In this document: positions 13,501-24,278 of the stretch, one piece after another
Layout: each line of letters starts with the position of its first letter
How positions within the stretch are numbered: the first letter of the stretch is position 1
From: Blasia pusilla
Lineage: Eukaryota; Marchantiophyta; Marchantiopsida; Blasiales
Length of the DNA stretch: 64,000 nucleotides
Assembly: GCA_050084515.1 (NCBI GenBank)
Contig: CM114271.1
Span: 61,814,001-61,878,000 of the forward strand
Direction of reading: 5' to 3'
Position numbers and translations under genes: made by a program
The notes under the pieces: model-generated
Databases searched by the model: none
What the model was told of the DNA's origin: nothing
What the model saw: the letters and a program-made list of their open reading frames with translations, nothing else

Positions 13501-15468
13501 GTCCCTTCCAGCACTCAGGAGGCTCAGTCCGTCTGTTGAGACTGCAAGACTAGTAACGACTGAGAAGTGCTTGTCGAAGACAGACACACAAGTCTTCCTA
13601 ACCAAGTCCCAGACTCGAACAGTTGAATCGTCTCCACCCGAGAAGAGCTGTTAAGAAAGAGGATTGAATGAAAAAAACGATCACAACCCTTTAGTCTCAC
13701 CAATGAGGAGGCTGATCCCTAACATCGTCTACAGAGGTCTCCAAATAAGAACAACTTTGCTAGGAAGAAGAAATTTGCGCTAATGAGGGTTGAGACTGTA
13801 ACATTTTCAAAACCTCCTCTCGGTGGTGAAATAGTCGTGTGTACAGATGCTAGCTGACCCTAAGTCCTACACCCTGAACTCTCCTTCTGAAGGTCTCACG
13901 AATGATGGGACATAGTACTCCAATTGATCACAAACCTCTAGATGTTACACCAACTTGCTTAATGGTCTTAATTTGTGGGAATAAAGAGCTGAAACACAAG
14001 ACATTACTCAGTAACTTCTTGGACAGTTAAGCTGCGACGCATACTGACAAATGCAGATGGACCTCCGAAAAAGAACATGAAATCGGGAAATGCGTCAGAT
14101 AGGAGATCGCATACGGAGGAGGTTTATCCTCCAAATTGTCAGACACCTGAACTCACCAGAAGACGTTGAGGATCAGGATGAAATAAAACACTCATCACTA
14201 CCCCTTTGTGACCACGGAAAACATGGGTACAGAACCCTCCGTCCACGTCCCACACCATTATGCTCCTGTCTGCACTAGCTGTTGCAAGGAGGCCACCTGA
14301 CGGATCTATCGCCATACTCGACACAGGGGCCTCGTGTGCCTGTATTCAAACGAACTTACTTAAAACCAATTTCATCCTAGATGGCAAGTTCGTGGCAAGG
14401 CTGCCTCGAAGGCCGAAATTGCTACCCTATCACACAACGATATGTGTATCCATCTCCATATTCGACACAGAATAATCGTGCTTGTATTCCTAAAGAAGTT
14501 CATCTACGTTCGCGACGCCTCAGAGCGCAAATTCATGATATAGTAGCTCTAAATGCCGAAATTCCTACGGCCACAAAAACACCAATACACGTATATCATG
14601 GCAATATTTGATAAGAGAGCTTCCTGTGCTTGTATTCACGTAAAATTCCTCTAAAAGCCATAACGCATTCCAGCAAAATTTCTTAACTTAATCGCTATAA
14701 ATGCCAAAACTCCTATCCTTACAAAGACACCGGCTCACTTGTATCTATCGCCATGATCCACACAGAAGCCTCACGTGCCTACATTCGAGCCAAGCTACTC
14801 GAAATCCATCTCGCCTTCGAACAAAATTTCATTGTCTGGAAGGTCTGAAAGCCGAAATCTCTACTTATAGATACACCAGCAGATGCGCATACATCAGCTC
14901 CAGTGCCACGCGCCAGTGAACCACAAGATACCTCGATTCGTTATTCAGTAAGCGAAACTCCGTTTAAAAGTGGCATTCCTCGGCGGATGAAGAGTGCAGT
15001 GATCCAACAAACAGAAAAGAGCGGATGAACTGATGAGTTCAGCCACTACCCCGAAATCCTTGACTTGGGAAAGGAATGTTCAATTCAATTTTGTTGCTAA
15101 CCCATTAAAATAATTTCACCAAAAACTACAGAAGGAAAACCCAGAGGATACGAGGGGTGAGCACATACCTTCCAGGATCGCAGGCAACGGGCGGAGGCAA
15201 CATCCCAAAGCCGAACCTGCAGACTGCGGCTAGCCGACAACAAATTCTTTCCATTAGGAGTGAAACACAGCGCTGTCACGAGCTCCGAATCTCCCTTGCA
15301 CGTAACTTGCACTTTGCCGCTGTGCACATCCACAATTTTCACATCATCAGTACAAGCGCACGCCACACTGGAACCATCTGGAGACAACACCGCCGGCCCT
15401 CCAGTGTAGAAAAGCTCCAACGCAGCAGCCGCACGGAAATTCTTCTTGTACGCAAGCGCCACCGCCAT
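7574..15468 (-). CDS. UTP13: U3 snoRNA-associated WD40 protein UTP13 (TORMOZ/TBL3), 14 exons
   Basis: UTP13 is a subunit of the UTPB complex of the nucleolar small-subunit processome, needed for 18S rRNA maturation (family knowledge; the Arabidopsis orthologue is TORMOZ). My exon model on the minus strand is 15169-15468, 14157-14339, 13498-13647, 13120-13349, 12552-12837, 11859-11993, 11422-11540, 10762-10918, 10273-10519, 9967-10043, 9433-9552, 9109-9239, 8600-8774 and 7574-8026. All junction phases agree, giving 2763 nt and about 920 residues; Arabidopsis TORMOZ is somewhat shorter. About a dozen WD40 repeats form two propellers up to about residue 665, with clear units such as SADRSIMVWDVDGG, GSGDKTIRIWALGDGS and GADGLVKLW. 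The Utp13 C-terminal helical domain follows (EYVRDWNSK, LEGIIPYTQRHFSRIDR), then a Lys-rich tail likely to be a nucleolar signal. The start was chosen because MAVALAYKKNFR aligns with the known N-terminus. Intron 5 has a GC donor. No internal stop was found, so the gene looks intact. Confidence 0.95.
11994..12551 (-). other. UTP13 intron with GC-AG splice sites
   Basis: Exon 5 ends in CAG at 12552 and the intron begins GCAAGG. Exon 6 begins at 11993 after a normal CAG acceptor. Joining the exons at this point restores the expected run from ATNLEQ into VRVYD with the phase kept. No GT donor lies at the required position. GC-AG introns are a known minority class, usually with a strong CAG before the donor, as here. 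Confidence 0.8.
14300..14800. repeat. degenerate tandem repeat in UTP13 intron 1 containing copies of the exon 2 start
   Basis: About four degenerate units with a period near 145 bp span the start of exon 2 and much of intron 1. The segment around 14305-14345 (acceptor plus the first codons of exon 2) recurs near 14455-14495, 14595-14640 and 14740-14790. The last copy still has an AG followed by a frame that would read AREASVWIMAID, close to the true exon start AHEAPVSSMAID. The two middle copies are more worn. Confidence 0.7.
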
Positions 15469-15743
15469 TTTCAAAATGGCTTGACGCACGCGCTCGGTTC
15501 CGATCCGGCCTCCAGAGAAAGCCTTCTCAACCCTTCAAATACTTCAAAACCTCCTGCAAAATCCCTCCACTGCTTCACCACCACAACGCCACCCGTTCTG
15601 CCAACATTCAGGACCCGAGTCCAAACTGCGAAGTGGCTCAACTGCGGCCTACCACAGGAAACACGGGATGTTCCAAAACCTCTTGCAAAACCCCCATCTC
15701 TGGAGTTCTGCTGCACCACAATTTTTCCCGATCTGCCGGTAAA

Positions 15744-15758
15744 TTAGGGTTAGGGTTT
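15744..15758 (-). promoter_or_regulatory. telo-box motif upstream of UTP13
   Basis: On the minus strand this reads AAACCCTAACCCTAA, about 280 bp upstream of the UTP13 start codon. A second partial copy (AAACCCTAAAA) lies at 15865-15875. In plants, telo-boxes are enriched in promoters of ribosomal protein and ribosome biogenesis genes, which fits a small-subunit processome gene. The match is short, so the regulatory role is inferred. Confidence 0.6.
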
Positions 15759-15875
15759 AAGCTTTACAATGGCAAAGCTTAGAAAAGGCGTCACGCACCT
15801 GAATCACAAAATGGTCCAAAACCTCGTGCCAAACCCGTATTTGGAGACCCATGACATCCATCATTTTTAGGGTTT

Positions 15876-17097
15876 AAGCACTAGCCAAGAACTTGTGGAG
15901 ATGAGGCTAGGAATTTTAAGATTTGATCCCTCATTTTAGGATAACCTTTCACCAAGTACCTTGATAAGCCAACTTGCACAATTTTCTCTTTTTGCAAAGC
16001 ATGTCTATTCCTAGTCATGTGTGTCCCAACATGCTTCCACTTATGAAGCGATGGGTGATCAATGTAGAAATACTACTCCACTAATGAGGGATAGATAAAG
16101 GATTGATTGATCTCTCTGTCATCCCCTTGGTGGAATCCCATGTCCACCCCAATCATCCACGACTATGGAGGGCATTGGGCGCCACAAGAGTATATGATAT
16201 CATCGGCACCGCAAAGAAATTACTTAGAAGGTGCGAAAGTCCAACTCTGATACCTCCTCCAACACTCCAAAATATAGAAAGTTCCCTCCAACAACATTTG
16301 TGTCATATTTGGACGTCTCTGTCATGCGCATACACATGGCTACACAATAGACATCGAGGTCATCGAATACACATACAAACACACAAGATATCATACTAAC
16401 TCTCGACAACTAAATATCAAGACGATCAAGTACCAAAATATCTCCAATAAATCAAGATCTCTCCATTGTCATCTCTTTGGCTCTTGACCTACTACTGGGG
16501 GTCAACGATCACTTTCCAGACTCCAAATTCAACTCTACCCCTAAAGGTAAATTACCTGAAATAGTAAGTTTCTCAATACACTTCCAAATGAGCCGAACAA
16601 AAGAAGAAATCTGCTCTCTCAAGTTTCCGAAGGCCTCAATATGTCATCCTCAACCTCCTGAGACTATCCTCCAATATCCTTGGAGCTGCTCTACCATAAA
16701 TTCGTCGATCTATCCTAAAAGATGTGACATCCACAACTTTTGCTCAAAAGTTCACCATACTCCGTTCGTTGCCTTGAGTTTGTGTATGTAGTTTATACAA
16801 TGCCATGATCTGAAAATTCCAATCACCCCTTTGTAATTGCATGAATGACCGACCGTCAATAAGAGGATTGATGACTCTCTCCACAACATCAAGGTCCAAT
16901 GTAGGGTAATATGTCCTATCCTCTCCAACACCATGTCATGGAAAAATATCAATCAGGTAGGTTCTAAACTATGGAAATCTTGCTCGTGCTACTGTAGTGG
17001 GTCATGTGTTCCTCTCTTGGTCATACAGATCTAACCACTCTATCATGCATAAGATGTTCATAAGAACAAATGTGCTTGCTTGCTTTAAAATGTCCCT
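15876..17097. other. spacer between UTP13 and the retroelement
   Basis: No coding or RNA feature was recognised. The short open frames on both strands match nothing known. The distal UTP13 promoter may lie at its low-coordinate end. The high-coordinate end abuts the first base of the repeat shared with the second retroelement copy. Confidence 0.6.
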
Positions 17098-17374
17098 TGT
17101 AACGTCTTCTAGGATAGATCGGCGAGATCTAGTAGAGCGCCTTTGAAGATAATGGAAGACATCCTCAGGAGGTCGAGGATGATTTGTTGAGGCCACGGGT
17201 AACATGAGAGCAGGTTTCCCCTTCGTTTCGGCTCATTTGGAGCCATATAAAAAAAACTTACTATTTCTGGTAAGTTTCAATTTGGATTATAGTTGACTTT
17301 TCACTTTGGGAAGTGGCCTTTGATCGGCTATAGCAAGTCAAGAGCCAAGGAGATAACCTGCGAGCATAGGTTAC

Positions 17375-17423
<49 letters not shown>

Positions 17424-17861
17424 AGAGCTCATTCTCTCTTTGTTGAACCTCTTGGCATGAGACGGAGGAGCTATGGTCCTCCTTGCCTTGTGTGTGTAAC
17501 CCAAGCCTCTCATTAGGAGAGTGGGTTGGGTTTGACATGAGAGGGAGTGCACACCATGGAGAGCTTGGTGTGAGATCACATCTACTTGATTTACAAAGAG
17601 AGAATGAGTGAGTAAGAGAGTTTCAATGGAGGATCTCGCTCGTCACTCGCTATTGTTGGACTTTGGGGCCCGTATTCCTTGTTCAACGGCTCATAGGGAG
17701 TGCTCATCGGAGCAAGGGGGCCTTTGGTTGTGCTTTGCGGTTGCCAATTTTTTGTGTGGAAGAGTGGCGCGTGGAAGCACTACCCAAGTTTTTTTAGGGA
17801 TTGAGTATGGGGGTGGGTTGCCCCATGCCAGTGCTCTTGAGAGCACCGTGTAGCTTGCTGG
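17098..17861 (+). repeat. 5' LTR-like repeat of the first retroelement
   Basis: This segment aligns along its length with 61351-62136. Shared landmarks are CCCCTTCGTTTCGGCTCATT, a stretch around CTCATTCTCTCTTTGTTG, and GTAGCTTGCTG at the end. Both copies start with TGT after unrelated flanks, as expected for an LTR start. Compared with the second copy it contains an expanded GA microsatellite. No terminal CA or primer binding site could be fixed, so LTR identity is inferred from position. Confidence 0.65.
17376..17419. repeat. (GA)n microsatellite
   Basis: About 22 uninterrupted GA units lie inside the 5' repeat of the first retroelement. The matching place in the second copy has only a few scattered GAGAG units, so the tract expanded after the copies diverged. 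Confidence 0.9.
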
Positions 17862-17925
17862 TTTTTATGTTTATAGGTTTGTTTTTTTTTTGGGATCAGG
17901 TTGGGAGTGATTGCATGAGAGGGGC

Positions 17926-18984
17926 ATGAGGGTCATCACGGCATCCTTTTGGGACTTTGAGAGGCAAGGTGGTGGATCTGAGAGTAGTTCTAGAGGTTTT
18001 ACGTGGAGTGGCGCGAAGTTTCAAGGGTCTCCACGTGAGAGCCCACCTTGATCTCCTTCTGTGTCATCCTCAGAGTAGGGGGAGAGCATAGAGGAGTTTG
18101 TTACAGCATTACAACACTCATTGAGTGGTCCTACCAGTTGGGCGTACAAGATGGACAATCGGGGTAGAGGACCGCGCAGGTTTTTGGGTGTTATAGGCAC
18201 TAGAGAGTTACACGACTTCATTGCAGAGTTTAGGAGTTGGTGTGACTCACAGTGGGCTACGAACTCTAGAGAGTTCAACTAGTTTACAACATGGAATGGT
18301 ATGTTCCAGCACCTAGAGGGGGCACCCATGGACGATTACCATGAGTTCTCCCACAGATATGCCAAGGAGATTGAGGCATGACGACTCTACTATGGCCCAC
18401 ATTATGTGTCATGGAGTGAGTCATTTCCCGATGAGGAGGAGGAGTCAGGAGAGGCCTCTTCCTCTTCCGCAAGTGATGTTTTAGGAGGGATAACTCACAC
18501 TGGAGCAGTTGCACTGTCTAGTCGGGTTGGTCCTAGATTCAACCCCGTGGTTGAGTTCTTTGCGGAGATGAGGACGAGCTACCATGGGGTACGGACTGAG
18601 AAGTTGCGGAGCATCCACGACTTCCAAAGTCGCCCGGGTGAGAGTTTGCATGAGGCCTACACCCGCTTGCGCCGGTTGATTAACGTCACTCATGGGGTGA
18701 TAGAGTCCCAGGCTATCCAATCATGGTACACGATGCTGGATCGAACCCTGCGGACATGGGTGCGTGAGGAGGTGCTTGTTATGAATACCTCACCTGTGTT
18801 GAGAGATTCTTTTAGGATCGCCAAGAACATTGAGCGCAATATGGCGGAGGAGAGTGTAGCCACCATGAGTTCTAGGCCAGAGCAGTCACGATTGTCTGCA
18901 CCACCAATGCAGCAACACGGATTCCGAGATAGGTTTGTGGCACCACGAGCTCAGCGAGGATATCAGGAGGCTATGCCACAGTGA
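17926..18984 (+). pseudogene. retroelement gag (broken)
   Basis: The frame carries a Retrotrans_gag-type capsid domain, with the typical stretch FQSRPGESLHEAYTRLRRL near 18622-18678, preceded by an acidic/Ser-rich linker (DEEEESGEASSSSASD). Stops interrupt it at 18049 (TGA), 18076 (TAG), 18280 (TAG) and 18379 (TGA). The second copy has CGA at the place of the first and TGG at the place of the last, so those two are simple transitions. The ATG at 17926 is ACG in the other copy, so the true start is uncertain. Confidence 0.75.
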
Positions 18985-19130
18985 CGTGCGCCTTCATATG
19001 CAGCTCAGCAGCAGCCGCCCTCGATTATTTATTGGGCATGTGTGGAGCCCCTCTCCAGTGCAATTGCACCCGTTAGGGTCATGGACGTGTGCCTCAGTAT
19101 GGAGGAGGAGATGGTGCTATACCAAGAGGT

Positions 19131-19205
19131 TATCAGTGTGAGTATTGTCGGACGTACGGTCACACACACGCCAAGTGTTTCAACTTACACCTTGAGTTAC
19201 ATCCT
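19131..19205 (+). pseudogene. gag CCHC zinc knuckle
   Basis: In a frame shifted from the capsid part the DNA encodes CEYCRTYGHTHAKC, a C-X2-C-X4-H-X4-C knuckle that binds RNA in retroelement nucleocapsids, soon followed by a stop. It is the expected continuation of gag, which shows a frameshift between 18984 and 19131. Confidence 0.8.
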
Positions 19206-19403
19206 GATTGAGGGCCAAAGAGGGCACCAGAGCAAGTTGCCGGTCCGGGTGGGCCTAGAGGTCGTGCAACAGGTGGTCTCGTTGCGAAACGAGGAGCTGG
19301 AGTTGCCTGAGGGGTTGGTGGAGTTGCCCGTGGAGGAGGTAGAGTTCCACCACCTAGACGCGATGAGGGGGAAGCCGGGCGTGAGGCTAGGATGGCTGCT
19401 TAG

Positions 19404-19850
19404 ATGCAACAGCTACAACAACAGATTGCCGCTATGCCATTGAGGTTACTCGATGCCGGATCTATGGCATCGACGTCCTATGGAGCAGCCGGATATATGG
19501 AGGTCTTCCAGTTGGTGAGTCCAAGAGGTAGAGTTTTTAGTCCGCAACATGTCCTATTGGATTCGGGAGCGCAACCCCTGATGTTGGGGAAAGTGGCATT
19601 CAAAGGATTGGGCTCAACAAGAGCCAATGTGGAGCATTGTCTCTTCAAGATATAGACATCCTTGGGTGGAGCGAGTACCACACAGTATATCATCTAATAG
19701 GAGGTCGTGGTGAGGATTTTCCTGGTACATCCTACCCATGATTGTGTGGTGTGAGCCAAGGTGATAGTGACCGATGCAGAGTCCTACAACGTCTTGGTTG
19801 GTGAAGCAATGTTGTACCCGATGGGGTTTTCCCTAGATTGTTGGGAGGAG
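19404..19850 (+). pseudogene. retroelement aspartic protease (broken)
   Basis: The catalytic retropepsin motif appears as VLLDSGAQ, with Asp-Ser-Gly at 19560-19568, in a frame that stops at 19655. Further conserved pieces (VIVTDAESYNVLVGEAMLYP) follow to about 19850 between additional stops. It would cleave the gag-pol precursor. The position after the knuckle and before the polymerase is standard for gypsy pol. Confidence 0.75.
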
Positions 19851-19948
19851 TAACGTCCTACAGACCAGAGTAGAAGTCCGGTGATGGACGACTTTGTTCA
19901 TTACCCGTTTGATTCACATGTGGAGTGATTGAGTAACGACCAAGAGCG

Positions 19949-21327
19949 ATGGCGACTCTAATAGCATTTAGTAGCGCCATCACGTGGCCTTTTGGGTTGA
20001 TTGAGGGGCATGTCCATGCAGAGAACACCCCCGCGCCTGACACCTATAGGGAGAGGAGTGTTTTGGTAGCCGCATCATTTCGTGGAGGAGAGCTGCCGCT
20101 GTGGGGCTCAAGTGATGAGCTCCGATGTTATTCTGATGAGCATGTGCAGATGGCGTGGAGTCAAGCATTTGCACCAGAGCGTGACGGGTTAGAGGAACCC
20201 AAGGTAGCCAGGAGTGCTACTATGACCCCTTTGGACACCACCACGATTATGTGGTGCATCCTAGAGGAGGGTATTCGCGTGCTGGATCTCTTTGGAGGGA
20301 TCAACACTGGCTTAGTTGTTATTTTGCAAGCATGAGTGAAGGTGCAACAATACCTATACATTGAGATTGATGATGTTGCGAGGCGCGCTTCACTTCACTA
20401 TGTGGGGTAGTTACATCTCCGATTTCTCGACTTGTTGTCTGCGTCTGCCATCCAAGGGTACCAGAGTTCCCTCTTGAGGGACATTTCATTGCTGGGGGCG
20501 TAGGACTTGGAGCGCATAGGGACCATAGACTTGGTCATTGCGTGTTGGCCCTGTCAGGGCCAGTCGAGTGTTGGACGAGGTAGCGGATTGGCTGATACAC
20601 AATCCAGGTTTTTTTGGGAGATGATGCGGATCTTGCGACACTTACAGAAGCATCAATCTCGTTCTCCAGCATACATTTTGGAGAATGTGTCGATTTTGGC
20701 GACTCGAGGTCACACGTGGTGACGAGTGCACATTAGGTGCGCGCATGGATCGGCACGGCAGTGTTGGTGGATGCGGCGAGTGTAGGTTCACGAACACATC
20801 ATCCGCGTCTTTAGTGGACCAACTTGGTGCCACATGAGGTTTTGCGGAGGGCGTATGCGAGAGTGGAGCGCCCCTCCGATTTGTTGATGGATTCTATTCT
20901 GGATCCAAGTCATCGGTCACATGCAGTAAGACACAATGATCGACCTCCATTGGATATGGTTAACATGATAGACATGCCACGTGCAACCTTTCCCACGTTT
21001 GTGAGTTTTCCTTCTTCCTATCTATTCAAGAAGACCGGGCCTGGCTTGGTTTGGGATGACCAGGTACAGTGGTTGGTCGAGCCGAACGCCAATGAGCTAG
21101 AGCGGACGATGGGATTCCCCAGAGGAGTGACGGCGGTAGCGTCACTATCAGAGACATCACAACGTCATATCTTAGGTCAGGTGATGGACCTGAATTTCTT
21201 GACATGGATTTTCAGCTTTGGAGTGGCTGAGCAGCGTTGTTTGCGGATGCGACAGATCATAGTTGTTGCGTTGGTGAGCCCCATGCCTACCGAGATGTTT
21301 GAGCCAGTGGTTGGGGGTGAGACTTGA
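19949..21327 (+). pseudogene. DNA cytosine-5 methyltransferase domain inside the retroelement (broken)
   Basis: Conserved C5-methyltransferase motifs occur in order. Motif I is RVLDLFGGINTGL (about 20273-20311). An acidic strand YIEID follows. Motif IV has the catalytic Pro-Cys-Gln at 20549-20557 within CWPCQGQS. Motif VI is ENV at 20681-20689. Motif VIII-like VDAASVGSRTHHPRL then a stop and WTNL span about 20770-20823. A target-recognition segment follows, then motifs IX-X (ERTMGFPRGVT, HILGQVMDLN, LTW) to about 21216. The catalytic Cys is present. The domain is broken by stops at 20333, 20408, 20501 and 20812 and by one frameshift between 20712 and 20765. The PCQ form fits the DNMT1/CMT-like or algal retroelement type better than DRM, which has PCN. 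About 100 residues before motif I match nothing I know. Its likely role is methylation of DNA, perhaps the element itself; that is inference. Confidence 0.85.
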
Positions 21328-21639
21328 GGAGATCGACACACTAGGGGTGATCGGGAGAGACACCCTTGGACTTCTTGGGATGTTTTGCAAGTACGCCAGG
21401 AGATGGTAGCCACAACATCAAGCGTGGTTTTGGGCACTCAACGTGGAGATCACAGTTTGCAATTAGTTGCAGGGGAGCAGCCGAGTTCTATTGTCTGAGA
21501 CGGGGTTGCACCATAGCAACCACCGACACCCGCGCTGGAGAGTCCTATCATAGTCACGATGGAGACTTGAGAGCCAGATATGGGCCCTAAGTTGACAGAA
21601 GGAGAGTTGCCGGATACATCAGTTCCTTAAGAGTTATAG

Positions 21640-22930
21640 GAGTTGTTTTGCATTTAGCATGCATGATTTGGGTACGCTAAAGGGTCCACGGATCTGCATT
21701 GAGTTGTCGAATGACACGCCGATCTTCCGACGAACCTATAGGTACAATGACATGGAGAGGGCTCTGATTCAGAGTAGGAGCTAGGACTTAGTTGGAGCAA
21801 GACTAGTGGAGATGTCGCATGGAGAGTATGGATCTGCCACTATCATGCCCGCCAAGAAGGATGTGCATGGCAACTGGACGGATATGCAGATGTGTGGAGA
21901 TTACCGACCTATCAATCAGTAGACAAAGTCCCATAGGTATACCATGCCCATCCCCGAGGAGATCTTTGATGCTATTGGGCTTGCAAAGGTCTTCAATTCG
22001 TTAGATCTTCGAGCCGGATACCATCAACTGCCTATCAGATTGGAGGACAGGCAGAGGACGACATTTTGGGGCATCAATCCTCATGGGAAGGATTGCTTGT
22101 ACCAGTGGCGGTTCTTACCATTTGGGTTATAGAACGCTCCGACTGAGTTTCAGAGGATCATGGATAGGATCTTGGCATGTCTAGATTTTGCTAGGTATTA
22201 TATTGATGACATCGTATTTTCTAGCGCCACGGTTGAGGAGCATGAGCAACATCTAGAGGAGGTGTTTTGACGATTGCAGTTACATGGGCTGAAGCTACAT
22301 CCAGGCAGGTGCAAGTTTTTCTCTGATCAGATTGAGTACGTGGGTCATACGATATATCCAAGTGGCCTTGGTATACAACACATGAATTTAGAGGCTATTT
22401 CATGCATTCCACACTTTACAAATATGAGTCGAGTTTGTGCATTCATGGGATTGGCAAACTTCAATCGACGGTATGTCAAGGGCTTCACTTCAATTGCGAA
22501 GCTGCTGACCTTGCTGACCAAGGTGGATCATGAGTGGCACTGGGGGAATGAGCAAGAGAGAGCATTTCAACTGCTCATGGATTGATTGACGTCCGCACCA
22601 AAATTGAGAAGACCGATCAGGGGGCGTTCTTTCCAGTTGCATACTGATTGGAGCATGTTAGGGCTTGGAGCCGTGCTCACCTAGCATAATGATGAGGGTA
22701 GAGAGTTTGTGGTGGCTTACACTAGTCGCTCAAACAACGCTGCAGAGGTGAAGTATAGCTCGTATGGAGATGAATCCTTGGCTGCACTATAGGTTATCGC
22801 ACATTTCAGGTGTTATTTATTCGGCAATCCCTTTACCATTATTGTTGATCATCAGCCACTTAAGTGGTTGATGGAGTCCAAAAAGCTTAGAGGGAAGCTT
22901 GGGAGGTGAGCTCTATTGTTGCAGGAGTAT
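21640..22930 (+). pseudogene. retroelement reverse transcriptase and RNase H (broken)
   Basis: The RT motifs are in one frame: KKDVHGNWTDMQMCGDYRPI, FNSLDLRAGYHQLPI, WRFLPFGL, the active-site YIDD at 22199-22210, and FMGLANFNRRYVKGF in the connection region. RNase H follows (LHTDWS with the first Asp near 22646, YTSR, IVDHQPLKWL). In-frame stops lie at 21920, 22130, 22268, 22583, 22682, 22790 and 22907. The arrangement and sequence are typical of Ty3/gypsy. Confidence 0.9.
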
Positions 22931-22938
22931 GATTTCCA

Positions 22939-24270
22939 ATGGTGCATAGACCTAGGATACTCAACCAAGATATAGATGATTTGAGCCGTAATCCATGCCC
23001 GAGTCAGCGAGATGCGACTAGAGCTCGATGGCATGGAGAGAGTGATGAGGAGTTGGTGTCAGGATGGTACGAGTCGGCCTATTTAGGCTTGTTGGCTATG
23101 GAGAGCCAGATTGTTGAGACTTCGATGGCGAGGACTGATGGAGAGTCCTTAGATGCAGAGGCCGCTGAGGAGACGACGGGTGGCCGAGACATTCATGACG
23201 ATGGAGCGGTCTTGAAGTACCTGTGTACTAGAAGCATCGCAAGCATAGTGGGTGCTAGAGAGCAGGATCGGATCCTACAACAAGCCAGACGGTTTCGGTG
23301 GGAGGGGACACATGTGTTGTGCATTTGGGAGGATGGTAGAGTGCGTGTAGTCCCTCGTCCATCACAGAGAGCACGTTTGGTGCATCATGCCTACGAGGAG
23401 TTGGGTTATTTTGGAGTGAAGCGGACGTACATCTTGCTCCAAATACAATATTGGTGGCAAGGCATGCAAATTGACGTTCAATAGTTTGTGGCCAAGTGCA
23501 TGGTGTGTGATCGAGTCCGGGCATCGTTAAATGCTCGGAATCCACAATTGCATCCACTTTCGATCATGGTTTTAGGTTATAGATGGAGTTTGGATTTTGC
23601 AGGACCTTTACCTTTGAGGGAGCGCCATAGTCATTATGTGTTGGTGATGGTCGAGCACTTCTCGAAGTGGATCGAATTGTTTGCGTTGCTTGACAAAGCA
23701 AGTGAGGGAGCAGCGTGTGCCTTCCTAGATCGAGTGTTGAGTCATTCGGCGCACAAGTTGAGATGTTGATAGACCAGGGTACATAGTTTCGCAAGGAGTT
23801 TCAAGCCTTGTGTGATCAGGCGTTGATCGACCACCGCATCACTTCGTGAGATCATCCTGAGGCGGATGGACTAGCGGAGAGGTTTGTGCAGATGATGAAG
23901 AGAGGATTACGCAAGTATTGCTTGCAAAGAGGTCACCTAGGAGATTGGGACCTCCAGTTGCTGTGGTTGGCGATGGGATAGAGATTCAGCAAGCAGACAT
24001 CGTCAGCATCTTTCTCACCATTCTTGCTTCTCTATGGCCAAGAGCCAGATTTACCTATGGCCATTCGTCGAGATGTTGGTGAGGTGTTGAACCTTGATGA
24101 CCCTGATGTATGAATGCGAGCATGTTCTCAGAGGGCTCAATTGTTTTGGAGAGTGATGCCGATGGCATTTGAGAACTTGGCGATTGCGGAGCATCGAGAT
24201 ACATTGAGGTATGCGACTATTCGGGCATGTGGTTATCGACCTACTATCCGAAGGTTTCATTAGGGAGAAT
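22939..24270 (+). pseudogene. retroelement integrase (broken)
   Basis: The HHCC zinc-binding region reads HHAYEELGYFGVKR ... CMVCD at about 23377-23514, broken by a TAG at 23482. The catalytic core starts with SLDFAGPLP near 23590 and continues, after a frameshift near 23763, with the second acidic region and the Glu-bearing GLAERFVQMMKRGLRKY near 23868-23916. Stops at 23847 and 23979 add damage. It inserts the cDNA copy into host DNA. Confidence 0.88.
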
Positions 24271-24278
24271 ATGTCTAA

